Source: CAWBRT01 sp963832785 (lineage in GTDB: Bacteria > Acidobacteriota > Terriglobia > Terriglobales > Acidobacteriaceae). Taken from it: a stretch of 64,000 bases of DNA. The position numbers and the translations under genes are program-made. Location of the stretch: positions 2,232,001 to 2,296,000 of the forward strand of contig CAWHVF010000005.1 of the NCBI GenBank assembly GCA_963832785.1. The letters run 5' to 3'. Within the stretch, counting starts at the first letter, position 1; each line of letters starts with the position of its first letter. Below the pieces are notes generated by a model. The model did no database searches. It was not told the DNA's origin and was given only the letters and a program-made list of their open reading frames with translations. Below are positions 56,495-64,000 of the stretch, in pieces.

Positions 56495-57751
56495 CTAACC
56501 ACAGAGGAGGTGCGCCGCCACCTTCGCATAAACACGACTTGCAACTTCAAGATCCTCGACCACAACGTATTCATCTTTCGCGTGAGCAGTTCGCCATGTT
56601 CCCGGCCCATAAGCCACGGCTGCAATCCCTTTCCGAGCAAAGAAAGCTGCTTCCGTGGCAGCACAAGAAATAGAAAGTGAAGGGGAGCGTCCCGTCACTT
56701 GTGAAACCGCCCCTTTGAACGCCTTAATGAGAGGCGAATTTTCGCTGGCCGCATAGGTGGGAAATTGCGACGCCACTTGCAAGTCAAAATCAAGATCGGG
56801 GATCTCTGTCTTTAAAAAAGCTAGAAAGGACCGAAAATCATCGAGCAAGCGGTGGTCGCGATCTTCCGGAATAGTTCGTAAATCAAAAGACGCACTTACC
56901 ATGTCTGGAACGGCTGAGCGGCCGACATTGCTTCCGTGCACCATGCCACCAATGGTGACTGTCGGAGAATCGTACTCAGGCGGGATGAATTTGTAAGAAC
57001 TCTTGTTGGCAAGTAGCCGAGGCTTGAAACTGTCTTCCACCTTCACCGCCACTCTCGCCAGCTTTTCGAAAGCATTGATTCCGGCCAGAGGTTGGCTGGC
57101 ATGCGCCGCTTTTCCCTTAACTTTCAAATCGCCCCAAATTCCTCCCTTCATCCCGACGAAAAGATTATCGATTCCGGAAAACTCTCCCACTACTGCAAAG
57201 TCGGCAGAGATTTTTCCTTTGGAGAAAAGGTAGGTAATGTTCGCCTTGGTCGCGAACTCTTCATCCGGAGAAGCCAGAAAAACGACTTTTCCGGCTGGTG
57301 GGCCGTCCGCTTTGGCAAGGGCCTTCATGGCCATCATCATGGAGGCCAGGCCGCCCTTCATGTCAGATGCTCCCAGGCCCCAGAGCTTTCGGCCATCGTT
57401 CTCCGCCCGGAAGGGTGACTTTGTCCAATCACCTACGGCGGCTATAGTGTCGTAATGGCCTTGAAAATAGAGAGTCGGGCCAGTACCTTTCCCTTCCAGG
57501 AAAGCTTCAAAAAACATCCGCGGGCCGCGGCACTGTTCAGGTAATAGCGAAGAGAGCTCTCGCTCTTCAATGCACGTAACTTGGCAGTTGATTTGTTCTT
57601 TAGAAAACCACTGGCGCAAAAAGTCAACAAACTGCCGGTAGCCATCCCCCGGAGGATTTGGGGTAGGAATGTTTACCAGCGAACAGCAAAGGTCCGCGAC
57701 TTCACCCCGGCTCGCGTTTAGGATTCCGTCGACCTTTTCTTCGAAAGTCAT
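56495..57751 (-). CDS. M20-family metallohydrolase (ArgE/DapE/ACY1 type)
   Basis: A 418-residue M20 peptidase. Zinc ligands are visible in FQGHYDTIAAV (His), GASDMKGG (bridging Asp) and PDEEFATK (catalytic and ligand Glu pair). A dimerisation domain occupies about residues 200-310. The family removes acyl groups or C-terminal residues from amides: N-acetylornithine, succinyl-diaminopimelate, N-acyl amino acids, peptides. It overlaps the M24 gene by 4 bp. In ectoine-degradation operons the same M24 plus M20 pair opens and deacylates the substrate, but other ectoine genes are absent here. Confidence 0.9.
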   Translation of the reverse strand: MTFEEKVDGILNASRGEVADLCCSLVNIPTPNPPGDGYRQFVDFLRQWFSKEQINCQVTCIEERELSSLLPEQCRGPRMFFEAFLEGKGTGPTLYFQGHYDTIAAVGDWTKSPFRAENDGRKLWGLGASDMKGGLASMMMAMKALAKADGPPAGKVVFLASPDEEFATKANITYLFSKGKISADFAVVGEFSGIDNLFVGMKGGIWGDLKVKGKAAHASQPLAGINAFEKLARVAVKVEDSFKPRLLANKSSYKFIPPEYDSPTVTIGGMVHGSNVGRSAVPDMVSASFDLRTIPEDRDHRLLDDFRSFLAFLKTEIPDLDFDLQVASQFPTYAASENSPLIKAFKGAVSQVTGRSPSLSISCAATEAAFFARKGIAAVAYGPGTWRTAHAKDEYVVVEDLEVASRVYAKVAAHLLCG

Positions 57752-58888
57752 CCGCTTGCCCTTATAATCTGGATCTCAGGATCGGCGTGTGTAATTACCT
57801 CCGGCCCGTCTTTTCGTATTACCGCGATATCCTCGTAGGCAAAAATCTCCCCCGTACCGAGATAGTTGTTCTGCTCGACGCAGATGACCATCCCTTCACG
57901 CATCTTCCAGCCTCCATGAAGAGCTTTGCCAAGCATCCCGCCAAACGGCGGCTCGATGGCGTCCAGCCCGATTCCGTGGAAATGACAGGTGAGGCTGTTG
58001 AAGTAGCATCCAGGCCTAAGCCTGCCGATGTTCTCATCTACAAGCTGCCTGGTCTTTCTCCATTCCTCGCGCTGCCGCGTCGTGGCCTCACCTACCACTC
58101 CGGCCCGGGAAAAATCAGAACAATATCCCTTGTAGACGGCGCCGCCGTCCATGTGGACGACGTCGCCTTTCTCCAACCGTTTGCTGGTTGGAATCGGAGG
58201 ATTGCCCGCCGGGTGATTGGCATCAAGGATTACCAGGGAGCTGGGGCCGGGTTTTCCACGAAATGGAATATCGGCGCCCAGCAGGGCCATATGGCTCGTG
58301 AACAGCGCCGCCATTTCCGCTTCCTGCATTCCCGCTTTTGCATCAGCAAAGGTCCTTCTATACGCCTCGCTGGTGATCGCCGCCGCTTTCTTCAAGCAAT
58401 CGATCTCCGCCTCGGTTTTGATTACCCGCAGTTCCCAGAGAAGGCTGGAGGCATCGCAAAACTCGATCTCGGAGAGGCTCCTTTTTCATTCGTTCGAATT
58501 CGCCCCATTGCATGGCGGAGTGGAAGGCCCCAAAGATTCGGTCGTCACACTCCACTCCCAGCCTTTTTACCTTGCGCGACCGGATAGCATCAGCAACAAC
58601 GCCAAAGGAAAAAGGCAGCGGGTAGTCGCGAACGTCGGAGATTGAGGTTATGAATTTCGCCGTCTTGGCGCCAAACTCAGAGACAATTACTACCGGATCT
58701 CCATGGAGCGAGAGGAGAACGAAGGTTGGCCGGTTCTTGGTGGGAGGCCTGTCTCCGGTAAAGTATCGGTAGTTCTTTTCGTCTCCGACCAGGATCGCGT
58801 CAAGCTGGTGCTGCGCCAGCAGATCCCGCGCCTTTGCGAAACGGAGCCCGTATTCCTCTTTACCGAATTCGTGGAACTCCAATACCAT
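57748..58888 (-). CDS. M24-family hydrolase (Xaa-Pro peptidase/creatinase/ectoine hydrolase type), frameshifted
   Basis: Two frames make one protein of about 380 residues. The N-terminal creatinase-like domain is read from the ATG at 58888 (GGAGGCTGGC in front) to about 58470; the C-terminal pita-bread domain then continues in another frame to 57748. The shift lies near 58460-58480. Metal ligands are present: two Asp in MDGGAVYKGYCSDFSR, His in CHFHGIGLD, and Glu in MVICVEQNN and YEDIAVI. Members cut Xaa-Pro peptides, creatine or ectoine. The strict co-occurrence with an M20 enzyme suggests an amide or cyclic amidine substrate. The gene may be broken or mis-sequenced. Confidence 0.83.
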
Positions 58889-58933
58889 GCCAGCCTCCGC
58901 CCTCCCCAAAACTACCTACCTCTTCCCATCAGG

Positions 58934-59245
58934 TTAGAAGTCAATAAGAAGATCCTTGATTACCTTTTTCTTGTTGATGGGATCGATGGTCATATCGCCT
59001 TCGGCCAGCTCCGCACAAGCCAGCTTCGGCTTGCCATTGACGTTCACCATGCATCCCTTGCACACTCCCAGGCGGCACGAGCAGTAGTGAGACAGTCCCC
59101 CGTCATAAGTCTCATTGATATATTGAAGGACGTTGTAAATCGACATACCCGTGGTGATCGGAACTTCATAGGTCTCGTACCTTGAGGCGGAGTCCGTCGC
59201 GGGATTGTGCCGGTAGACTTTGACTTTGATGTTCCTTGCCTTCAT
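58934..59245 (-). CDS. 2Fe-2S protein of SdhB N-terminal type
   Basis: A 103-residue protein resembling only the N-terminal half of succinate dehydrogenase/fumarate reductase iron-sulfur subunits. The plant-type [2Fe-2S] ligands are in CSCRLGVCKGCMVNVNG and a later Cys in PKLACAE. The usual C-terminal domain with [4Fe-4S] and [3Fe-4S] clusters is missing, so it is a stand-alone shuttle. It overlaps the flavoprotein gene by 4 bp and must be its electron partner. A soluble SdhA-like plus short 2Fe-2S pair of this kind is not a standard respiratory complex II. Confidence 0.85.
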   Translation of the reverse strand: MKARNIKVKVYRHNPATDSASRYETYEVPITTGMSIYNVLQYINETYDGGLSHYCSCRLGVCKGCMVNVNGKPKLACAELAEGDMTIDPINKKKVIKDLLIDF

Positions 59246-60981
59246 CTCGCACTCCTTGCCATAGGATCGTAGGAAGTCATCGTGATCGGGACGGCCTCCA
59301 GTTCCATCTTCCCTGCGACATTCTTGATCACGACATTCTTCAACCAGTTTTCGTTGTCAGTCTCAGGGAAGTCCCTCCGGTAATGAGCGCCCCGGCTGTC
59401 CTGCCTCGTCAGGCCGCTTCGGCAGATACCCTCCAGCAGGGTGAGGAGGTTCCTGACCTGGATCGCCTCGATCCATTCCTTGTTGTACTGGTAGCTTTTC
59501 GCTTTGACCGCGATCTGCCTGGCTTCCGCCTGCATGGACGTAATCGTCTGGAGGGCCTCAAGCAACAGATCTTTGCTCCGGAGGACGCCCACCTTCTCCT
59601 GCGCCAGCGCCTGAATGCTCTTGCGCATGGCAAAAGCCGACGGACCTTCCGTGTTTTTCATAAACGCACGGTACTCATCCTCGAAAGCCTTGGCCTGGTC
59701 CAGGTCGACCTTCGATTCTGCAATGCCGCGCACTTCGGCGGCCGCATTTTCGCCCGCCCGGTAACCTTGAACAAGAATCTGCGTGCAGGCATTTCCAGTC
59801 AGGCGATTGGCGCCGTGAGTCCCGCCGGCGACCTCCCCGGCAGCATAGAGGCCGGGCACGGAGGTGTGGCAGTCGGCATCGATTCTGATTCCGCCCATGA
59901 AGAAATGGCTGGCGGGGCCGACCTCTGACGCGTAGCCTCTCTTCATCTCTTCCATCAGGCCCTTGAGCTTGAACCCTTTGAATTCCCACTCCGGCGTCAG
60001 GTAGGGCTCGTTCCGCCAAACCGGGAAGTAGTCAATCAAGTTGTCAGGAAGGTGCTTCAAGGAGTAATACACGCCGCCCGCAGGACTACCTCTTCCCTCC
60101 ACTACCTCGGTCATGACTCCGATTGCCAGGACATCGCGCGTAGTTCGCTCGACATGGACGGGGTCCCATTTCGCCATGAAGCGCGTGCCGAACTTGTTCA
60201 GCAGCCAGGCATCGACGCCACCGACCCCCGGGCCCATGAAGAACGGAAAGGTGATTCCCGCCCATGCCGGCGGGTTAATAAAGCAGCAGGGCAGGAACTG
60301 GACCATCTCCATATCCACCAAGTCTGTTCCTGCGCGCCATGCCATGGCTTGGCCGTCACCGGTGAGTTCCTCGGGAGCGGTAGTCACGGGAAAGACGCGC
60401 ATTCCACCGCCCGTAGCCAGGATGACGGTCTTGGCTCCGATGGTGAAAAATTCGCCCTTGCGGAGATCGAGGCAAAGAACTCCATTTACCCTGCCATCTC
60501 TCTTCAGGAGTTCCAGCACCATCGCATCTTCCATGACCTCGATCTTGCGGGCCAGCACTTGCCCCTTCAGGGCCTTCATGAGCTCGCCACCCGAGGAGTA
60601 GACGCCGCGCGGATAACGATGGCCCGGGCCATGCAGAAAGCCCACCACCTTCATACCCCAGTCAACGACTTCCTTGATGCGCTGCGGAGCATCCGCGACA
60701 TGCCGTTCCACCAGCTTTTGGTTGTTAATGAATTTGCCGGCCTCCACCATGTCCTCGAAGAAAATCTCTGGCGAGTCCTCGGGATTTCCAGCAAGCCCGA
60801 GAAGCTTTTTGGCGCTCCTGGAATCCATGTCGATGTCCATGCCGGCCGTGATGGTCGCGCCCGAGCGAGCCATTCTTCCCTTGGTCACGATCAAGACCTT
60901 GGCGCCGCGGTCATGTGCCTGAATCGCGGCCCTGGCACCCGCTCCCTCACTTCCGATGATTAATACATCCGCGTTTTTCAT
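59242..60981 (-). CDS. Flavoprotein of the SdhA/FrdA/AprA family
   Basis: About 579 residues from the ATG at 60981; a frame to 61065 would run into the PLP gene. The N-terminal FAD motif is VLIIGSEGAGARAAIQA. An ATGGG loop and GEVAGGTHGANRLTGNA (about residue 360) follow, and the C-terminal SRGAHYRRDFPE is the usual succinate-dehydrogenase-like ending. It shares the covalent-FAD family fold, but ATITAGMDID replaces the usual histidyl-FAD stretch. The substrate may be a dicarboxylate-like or other C-C/C-N oxidation site and is unknown. It works with the 2Fe-2S protein. Confidence 0.85.
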   Translation of the reverse strand: MKNADVLIIGSEGAGARAAIQAHDRGAKVLIVTKGRMARSGATITAGMDIDMDSRSAKKLLGLAGNPEDSPEIFFEDMVEAGKFINNQKLVERHVADAPQRIKEVVDWGMKVVGFLHGPGHRYPRGVYSSGGELMKALKGQVLARKIEVMEDAMVLELLKRDGRVNGVLCLDLRKGEFFTIGAKTVILATGGGMRVFPVTTAPEELTGDGQAMAWRAGTDLVDMEMVQFLPCCFINPPAWAGITFPFFMGPGVGGVDAWLLNKFGTRFMAKWDPVHVERTTRDVLAIGVMTEVVEGRGSPAGGVYYSLKHLPDNLIDYFPVWRNEPYLTPEWEFKGFKLKGLMEEMKRGYASEVGPASHFFMGGIRIDADCHTSVPGLYAAGEVAGGTHGANRLTGNACTQILVQGYRAGENAAAEVRGIAESKVDLDQAKAFEDEYRAFMKNTEGPSAFAMRKSIQALAQEKVGVLRSKDLLLEALQTITSMQAEARQIAVKAKSYQYNKEWIEAIQVRNLLTLLEGICRSGLTRQDSRGAHYRRDFPETDNENWLKNVVIKNVAGKMELEAVPITMTSYDPMARSAR

Positions 60982-61036
60982 CTTTGACGAAATGCTCCTT
61001 TTCGAGATGGCGCTTCGATACCGTCGATAGCAAAAA

Positions 61037-61981
61037 TCAGGTGATGTAGTGCTCCGAAGTGACATACCGATCGCCGCGATCGGGCAGAATGGTTACGACA
61101 TTGGCTTCCTTCCCCAGCTCTTGCGCCACATTCAGGGCGGCGCATACGTTGGCTCCCGCCGAGACGCCGACAAACAGCCCCTCTTCCAGCGTCAATCGCC
61201 GGCTCATGCAGACTGCTTCCTGGTCTGGGAGCCTGACAATCTTGTCGACCAATTTGCTGTCCAAGATGTCCTTCAAGATGCCGCCGGTCACCCCTTCGAT
61301 GACTTTGAAATTGGTCAATGTGACATATGGGCAGTCGGCCGGCTCAACGGCAATGATTTGGACACGCGGGATCTTCTGCTTAAGAACTTTGGCCACGCCG
61401 AAAAGGGTTCCGCCCGTTCCTATGGAAGCCACAAAGGCATCGATCCGGCCGCCTGACTGGGTCAATATCTCTTCGCCCAATCGCTCATGTGCTTTGTAAT
61501 TCGAAGGGTTGCTGAACTGCCGCGCCCACCATACCTGAGGTGTGCTCGCCTCCATCTCCTTACACATGATCCGGCCGGGAACCTCGACGTAAGATCCGTG
61601 GACCGAGGTCCCTTTCACATCCTCCCCGGTCTTAACCAATCTGATCTCCGCTCCATAGCGCTTTATCATCGCCACTTTTTCGTTCGCCATGATTGCGGGC
61701 ATGAAAATGACGACCTTGTATCCCTTTTGGCGGCCAACAAAGCTGAGCGCAATGGCCGTATTCCCGCTGCTCGATTCAATGATTGTGTAGTCTGGTTTCA
61801 GCTCGCCGCTGGCTTCGGCATCCTTAATCATCTGCAGGGCTATTCTGTCCTTGATACTTCCGCTGGGGTTTAGCTGCTCCAATTTAGCCCATACATTAAG
61901 GCCGAGGCCCTTAGTGATGCTGTCGAGCCTCTTTATGGGCGTATTGCCGATCAAATCGAGCATACTTTGGACTACTTTCAT
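61037..61981 (-). CDS. PLP-dependent beta-family enzyme (cysteine synthase/CBS-like)
   Basis: About 314 residues from the ATG at 61981. The PLP Lys is in NPSGSIKDRIA (about residue 43), the substrate loop is SSSGNTA (about 72), and the phosphate-binding loop is GTGGTLFG. The fold is that of O-acetylserine sulfhydrylase and cystathionine beta-synthase. It is the first gene of a catabolic-looking operon with hydrolases and a flavoprotein, so a beta-elimination or replacement on an amino-acid-like intermediate is more likely than cysteine biosynthesis. That is an inference from context. The stop lies 56 bp before the flavoprotein start. Confidence 0.87.
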   Translation of the reverse strand: MKVVQSMLDLIGNTPIKRLDSITKGLGLNVWAKLEQLNPSGSIKDRIALQMIKDAEASGELKPDYTIIESSSGNTAIALSFVGRQKGYKVVIFMPAIMANEKVAMIKRYGAEIRLVKTGEDVKGTSVHGSYVEVPGRIMCKEMEASTPQVWWARQFSNPSNYKAHERLGEEILTQSGGRIDAFVASIGTGGTLFGVAKVLKQKIPRVQIIAVEPADCPYVTLTNFKVIEGVTGGILKDILDSKLVDKIVRLPDQEAVCMSRRLTLEEGLFVGVSAGANVCAALNVAQELGKEANVVTILPDRGDRYVTSEHYIT

Positions 61982-62005
61982 CCAGGTCCCTCTCTCACAG
62001 TCCAC

Positions 62006-62352
62006 GTAAAATATGCCTCGCGCCTTTTCATGGCAGCGGGGGCCAGTTACTCGATCCTGCCGGTTGTGCGCTTGGCAGTAACAGATTCCTTATGATTCTT
62101 CTTGCCCACCGGCCTATCGGCATGGGACAACTTCTCCGTTTCCCGGTTTCGCTAATTCAGCCCGGGGCGTTCCACGTAATGCCCGATCTCCAGGCCAGCA
62201 GGAGGCCTTCCGAATGTGAGTGGCTCCCATTGTGTTGCCGACAATCGGCTATGTCCAATATTTAATTGCAACACAATTTATATTTATAGCGTATAATTCT
62301 GCCGCAATAGAAAGCTACGTCGAGAACTTCCCTGAAGGAAAAGTGGCAAAGA
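62006..62352. promoter_or_regulatory. Divergent regulatory region between PLP operon and LysR gene
   Basis: This 350-bp gap must hold both promoters and the LysR operator. A plausible -10 for the LysR gene is TATAAT at 62292-62297, in an AT-rich stretch (62260-62300). No clear T-N11-A box was picked with confidence. Confidence 0.45.
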
Positions 62353-63246
62353 ATGAGCAACTTAGAAATGCGTCATCTTGAATCCTTCCTGGCGGTCGCG
62401 GAGGAAGGCAACTTCACCCGGGCGGCGGTTCGGCTGCATATAACGCAGCCGCCCCTTAGCATGCGCATCCGTGAGCTGGAGGCCATTCTGAAGCTGACGT
62501 TGTTCGATCGTACGACCAGGCGGGTACGCTTGACCCCGGCGGGGCGGACATTCCTGGCGAAGCTGCAAGTTTCCCTGCAGGCGCTCAATATGGCAGTTGC
62601 CGCCGCCCGCCAGGTAGATCATGGCGTCACGGGAAGCTTGCGCGTAGGATACACCAGTATCGCGAGCGATTCGGTATTGCCGAAGCTCATCTGTCGATTC
62701 CACACCTTGCACCCAAAAGTCGCCCTGGACATCGTCGGCCCCTTGACGACCGGCAACCTGGTATCGTCATTGATAAATAACGACATTGATTGCGCGCTTT
62801 GCTTTTTGCCTTTGGCAAGTAAGCGCCTCGTCGCGCACACGCTTATCGCCACGGAACTGGCACTGGTGCTGCCGAATAAGCACCCGCTGGCGAGTGCCAA
62901 AAGACTTTGTTTAAAGGACCTCGCGGAGGAGCCGTTCGTCGCATTCCCGGCGAACGTAGGCTCCCGCCTGCGCGCCGCGGTCGATGCGGAGTGGGCGCGC
63001 GCGCGGCTGCGGCCACGCATCGTCAAGGAATCAAGCTGGTCCCAAACACTACTCTGTCTGGTGGCGGCCGGAACCGGCGTAGCCATGTTACCTAAAGAAT
63101 TGCAAAAGCGCGGAACTGAAGGGATCGAGTTCGTGGATCTACAGCCACCTCAAGCGCCATTACATCTCGGCATCGCCTGGAGAGAAGGCGACGGCAATCT
63201 GTTTGTCAATAATTTCCTGGCGGTAGCCCGGGAGTGCTTCCCATAA
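62353..63246 (+). CDS. LysR-family transcriptional regulator
   Basis: A 297-residue LysR protein. Residues 1-60 form the winged HTH (LESFLAVAEEGNFTRAAVRLHITQPPLSMRI), followed by a linker helix and a periplasmic-binding-like effector domain (GYTSIASDSVLP to AMLPKELQK). It is transcribed away from the PLP operon and is very likely its regulator, with the co-inducer an intermediate of that pathway. GGAAAAGTGGCAAAG precedes the ATG. Confidence 0.93.
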   Translation: MSNLEMRHLESFLAVAEEGNFTRAAVRLHITQPPLSMRIRELEAILKLTLFDRTTRRVRLTPAGRTFLAKLQVSLQALNMAVAAARQVDHGVTGSLRVGYTSIASDSVLPKLICRFHTLHPKVALDIVGPLTTGNLVSSLINNDIDCALCFLPLASKRLVAHTLIATELALVLPNKHPLASAKRLCLKDLAEEPFVAFPANVGSRLRAAVDAEWARARLRPRIVKESSWSQTLLCLVAAGTGVAMLPKELQKRGTEGIEFVDLQPPQAPLHLGIAWREGDGNLFVNNFLAVARECFP

Positions 63247-63424
63247 ATGTGCGCGATCATCTTGAAAATCGAGCAGAGGCGTGCAAAATCGGCAGCGTCA
63301 TGGCTGGCAAGTCCCAGGATCGGAATTTTGGGACCTATGGGCGAGTCAAGTATGTTATTTCCCAAATTAAGACACTACACTCCGGCCGTTAGATATACCC
63401 TAGCCATTTCTAAGCAGGAACCGA

Positions 63425-64000
63425 TCAGGCAGACGCAAACTCAGAAAACCGGGCCAGATAATCGCGGTGAATTGTTGCGAAACGCCACAGGGTGGAATCA
63501 ACGACCCGGATATCTTCGTTCAAGAAAGACGCTATACATTGGCAAAATTCATCTACCCGAACGAAACCAGCAGATGCCGCTAAACGAACCAGATGCCTGT
63601 CAGGTTTTGCCACCCTGACGCCAATGTTTTTCGCGAGGTGATATGCCGTAATTGGCCCAATATACGGGAATACTTGAAGTTGTTCAATTGGGTCCAGAAG
63701 CACTGCTTCCCTAATACGCTCAAACGAAGAGGAAACGATAATCCCAGCCGCTACTGCTATGGCACGAATTTTCCCCGGGTGCCGAAAGTGACAGAGGCCT
63801 GCCTCAACACATTGAGCCGCATGGCTGGCAATACAGCGAGCAGATTCCCAGTAAAAAAAACTCCTTGCCACTTCGGGGAATTTATTCCGCACCACAGCTT
63901 CGCTCATTCCACCCGACATTACCACCCACGCAAGCTCCCGCAGAAAATGAGACTCGGAAATCTCTTGCGGGTTTGGCAATTTCTGTAAGAGCTCCGCCCC
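63425..64000 (-). CDS. HhH-GPD-like DNA glycosylase family protein (5' end outside window)
   Basis: At least 191 residues; the frame stays open to the right edge (reading ...AELLQKLPNPQEI), so its true start is outside. The C-terminal half has a helix-hairpin-helix (FPYIGPITAYHLAKNIG) followed by VAKPDRHLVRLAA, whose Asp lies where the catalytic Asp of HhH-GPD base-excision glycosylases is expected. The Lys of bifunctional members is absent from the hairpin. No FeS cluster cysteines are seen. It could remove damaged bases or be a related nuclease-like protein. It is convergent with the LysR gene. Confidence 0.6.
   Translation of the reverse strand, partial: GAELLQKLPNPQEISESHFLRELAWVVMSGGMSEAVVRNKFPEVARSFFYWESARCIASHAAQCVEAGLCHFRHPGKIRAIAVAAGIIVSSSFERIREAVLLDPIEQLQVFPYIGPITAYHLAKNIGVRVAKPDRHLVRLAASAGFVRVDEFCQCIASFLNEDIRVVDSTLWRFATIHRDYLARFSEFASA

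Noticed and set aside
57748..58888. Naming the M24/M20 pair as ectoine degradation genes doeA/doeB
   Set aside because: No doeC/doeD, eutBC or ectoine transporter is seen, so the assignment would go beyond the evidence.
61037..61981. Calling the PLP gene cysK and the operon cysteine biosynthesis
   Set aside because: Neighbours are hydrolases, a flavoprotein and an organic-acid permease; no serine acetyltransferase or sulfate genes are present.

Overview
The window looks like a chromosomal piece of a GC-rich, Gram-negative soil or sediment bacterium. I favour an Acidobacteriota-type genome, with moderate confidence. The reasons are the TreS-maltokinase fusion, the short AATCTGCAATCTTC-type repeat tracts, a GGCACGGCT...AGCCGTGCC REP-like hairpin, and a large accessory island of universal stress proteins under sigma-54. 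No rRNA, tRNA or CRISPR array was recognised. Three otherwise intact genes carry single clean frameshifts (GH65, HdeD-like, M24), so either the assembly has indel errors or these genes are recently broken.

Region 1 (1-15.3 kb) is strongly GC-rich and mostly core metabolism. It has the tail of an acetolactate synthase small subunit, a small membrane protein and a two-subunit CoA-transferase on the minus strand. A plus-strand alpha-glucan/trehalose operon follows: TreS-maltokinase, MalQ, a GH65 phosphorylase, a double-UspA protein and a beta-phosphoglucomutase-like HAD enzyme. Then come an AhpD-like protein, an SDR and an ABC-2 exporter. Region 2 (15.7-17.0 kb) is a complete IS5-superfamily element.

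Region 3 (17.1-24.9 kb, minus strand) is one operon: ACS-type MFS transporter, HdrD/DsrK-like CCG protein, small Cys-rich protein, NarI/DsrM-like cytochrome b, molybdopterin oxidoreductase, four-cluster ferredoxin and an FAD/NAD(P)H oxidoreductase. It reads as a transporter plus a membrane-linked Mo redox enzyme of unknown substrate.

Region 4 (26-53.3 kb) is a stress/proteostasis island. It holds an ABC-HlyD-OMF tripartite exporter, five UspA proteins, a HAD-HerA-like ATPase fusion, Hsp20, a STAS-like protein, HdeD, rhomboid, an MgtA-like ATPase, FtsH and a 950-residue GAF-PAS-PAS-GAF sigma-54 activator. The key observation is a local regulon. Four promoters with the sigma-54 GG-N10-GC signature each have an 18-20 bp operator (oriented consensus GTGGCGAAATSTCGCCACT) centred 102-112 bp upstream of the -24 element. 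Two of these promoters are copies of one 255-bp duplicated block. Together they would drive nearly every operon of the island, and the likely activator is encoded in the middle. The edges carry scars: an IS21 remnant fused to the end of the OMF gene, a truncated phosphoglycerate mutase abutting a truncated secreted-protein gene, and an IS256 element cutting into an MFS gene.

Region 5 (55.1-63.2 kb) is a second catabolic-looking minus-strand operon: PLP beta-family enzyme, SdhA/FrdA-type flavoprotein, 2Fe-2S protein, M24 hydrolase, M20 hydrolase and an AAHS-type MFS permease. A divergent LysR regulator follows. The right edge holds a partial HhH-GPD-like DNA glycosylase.
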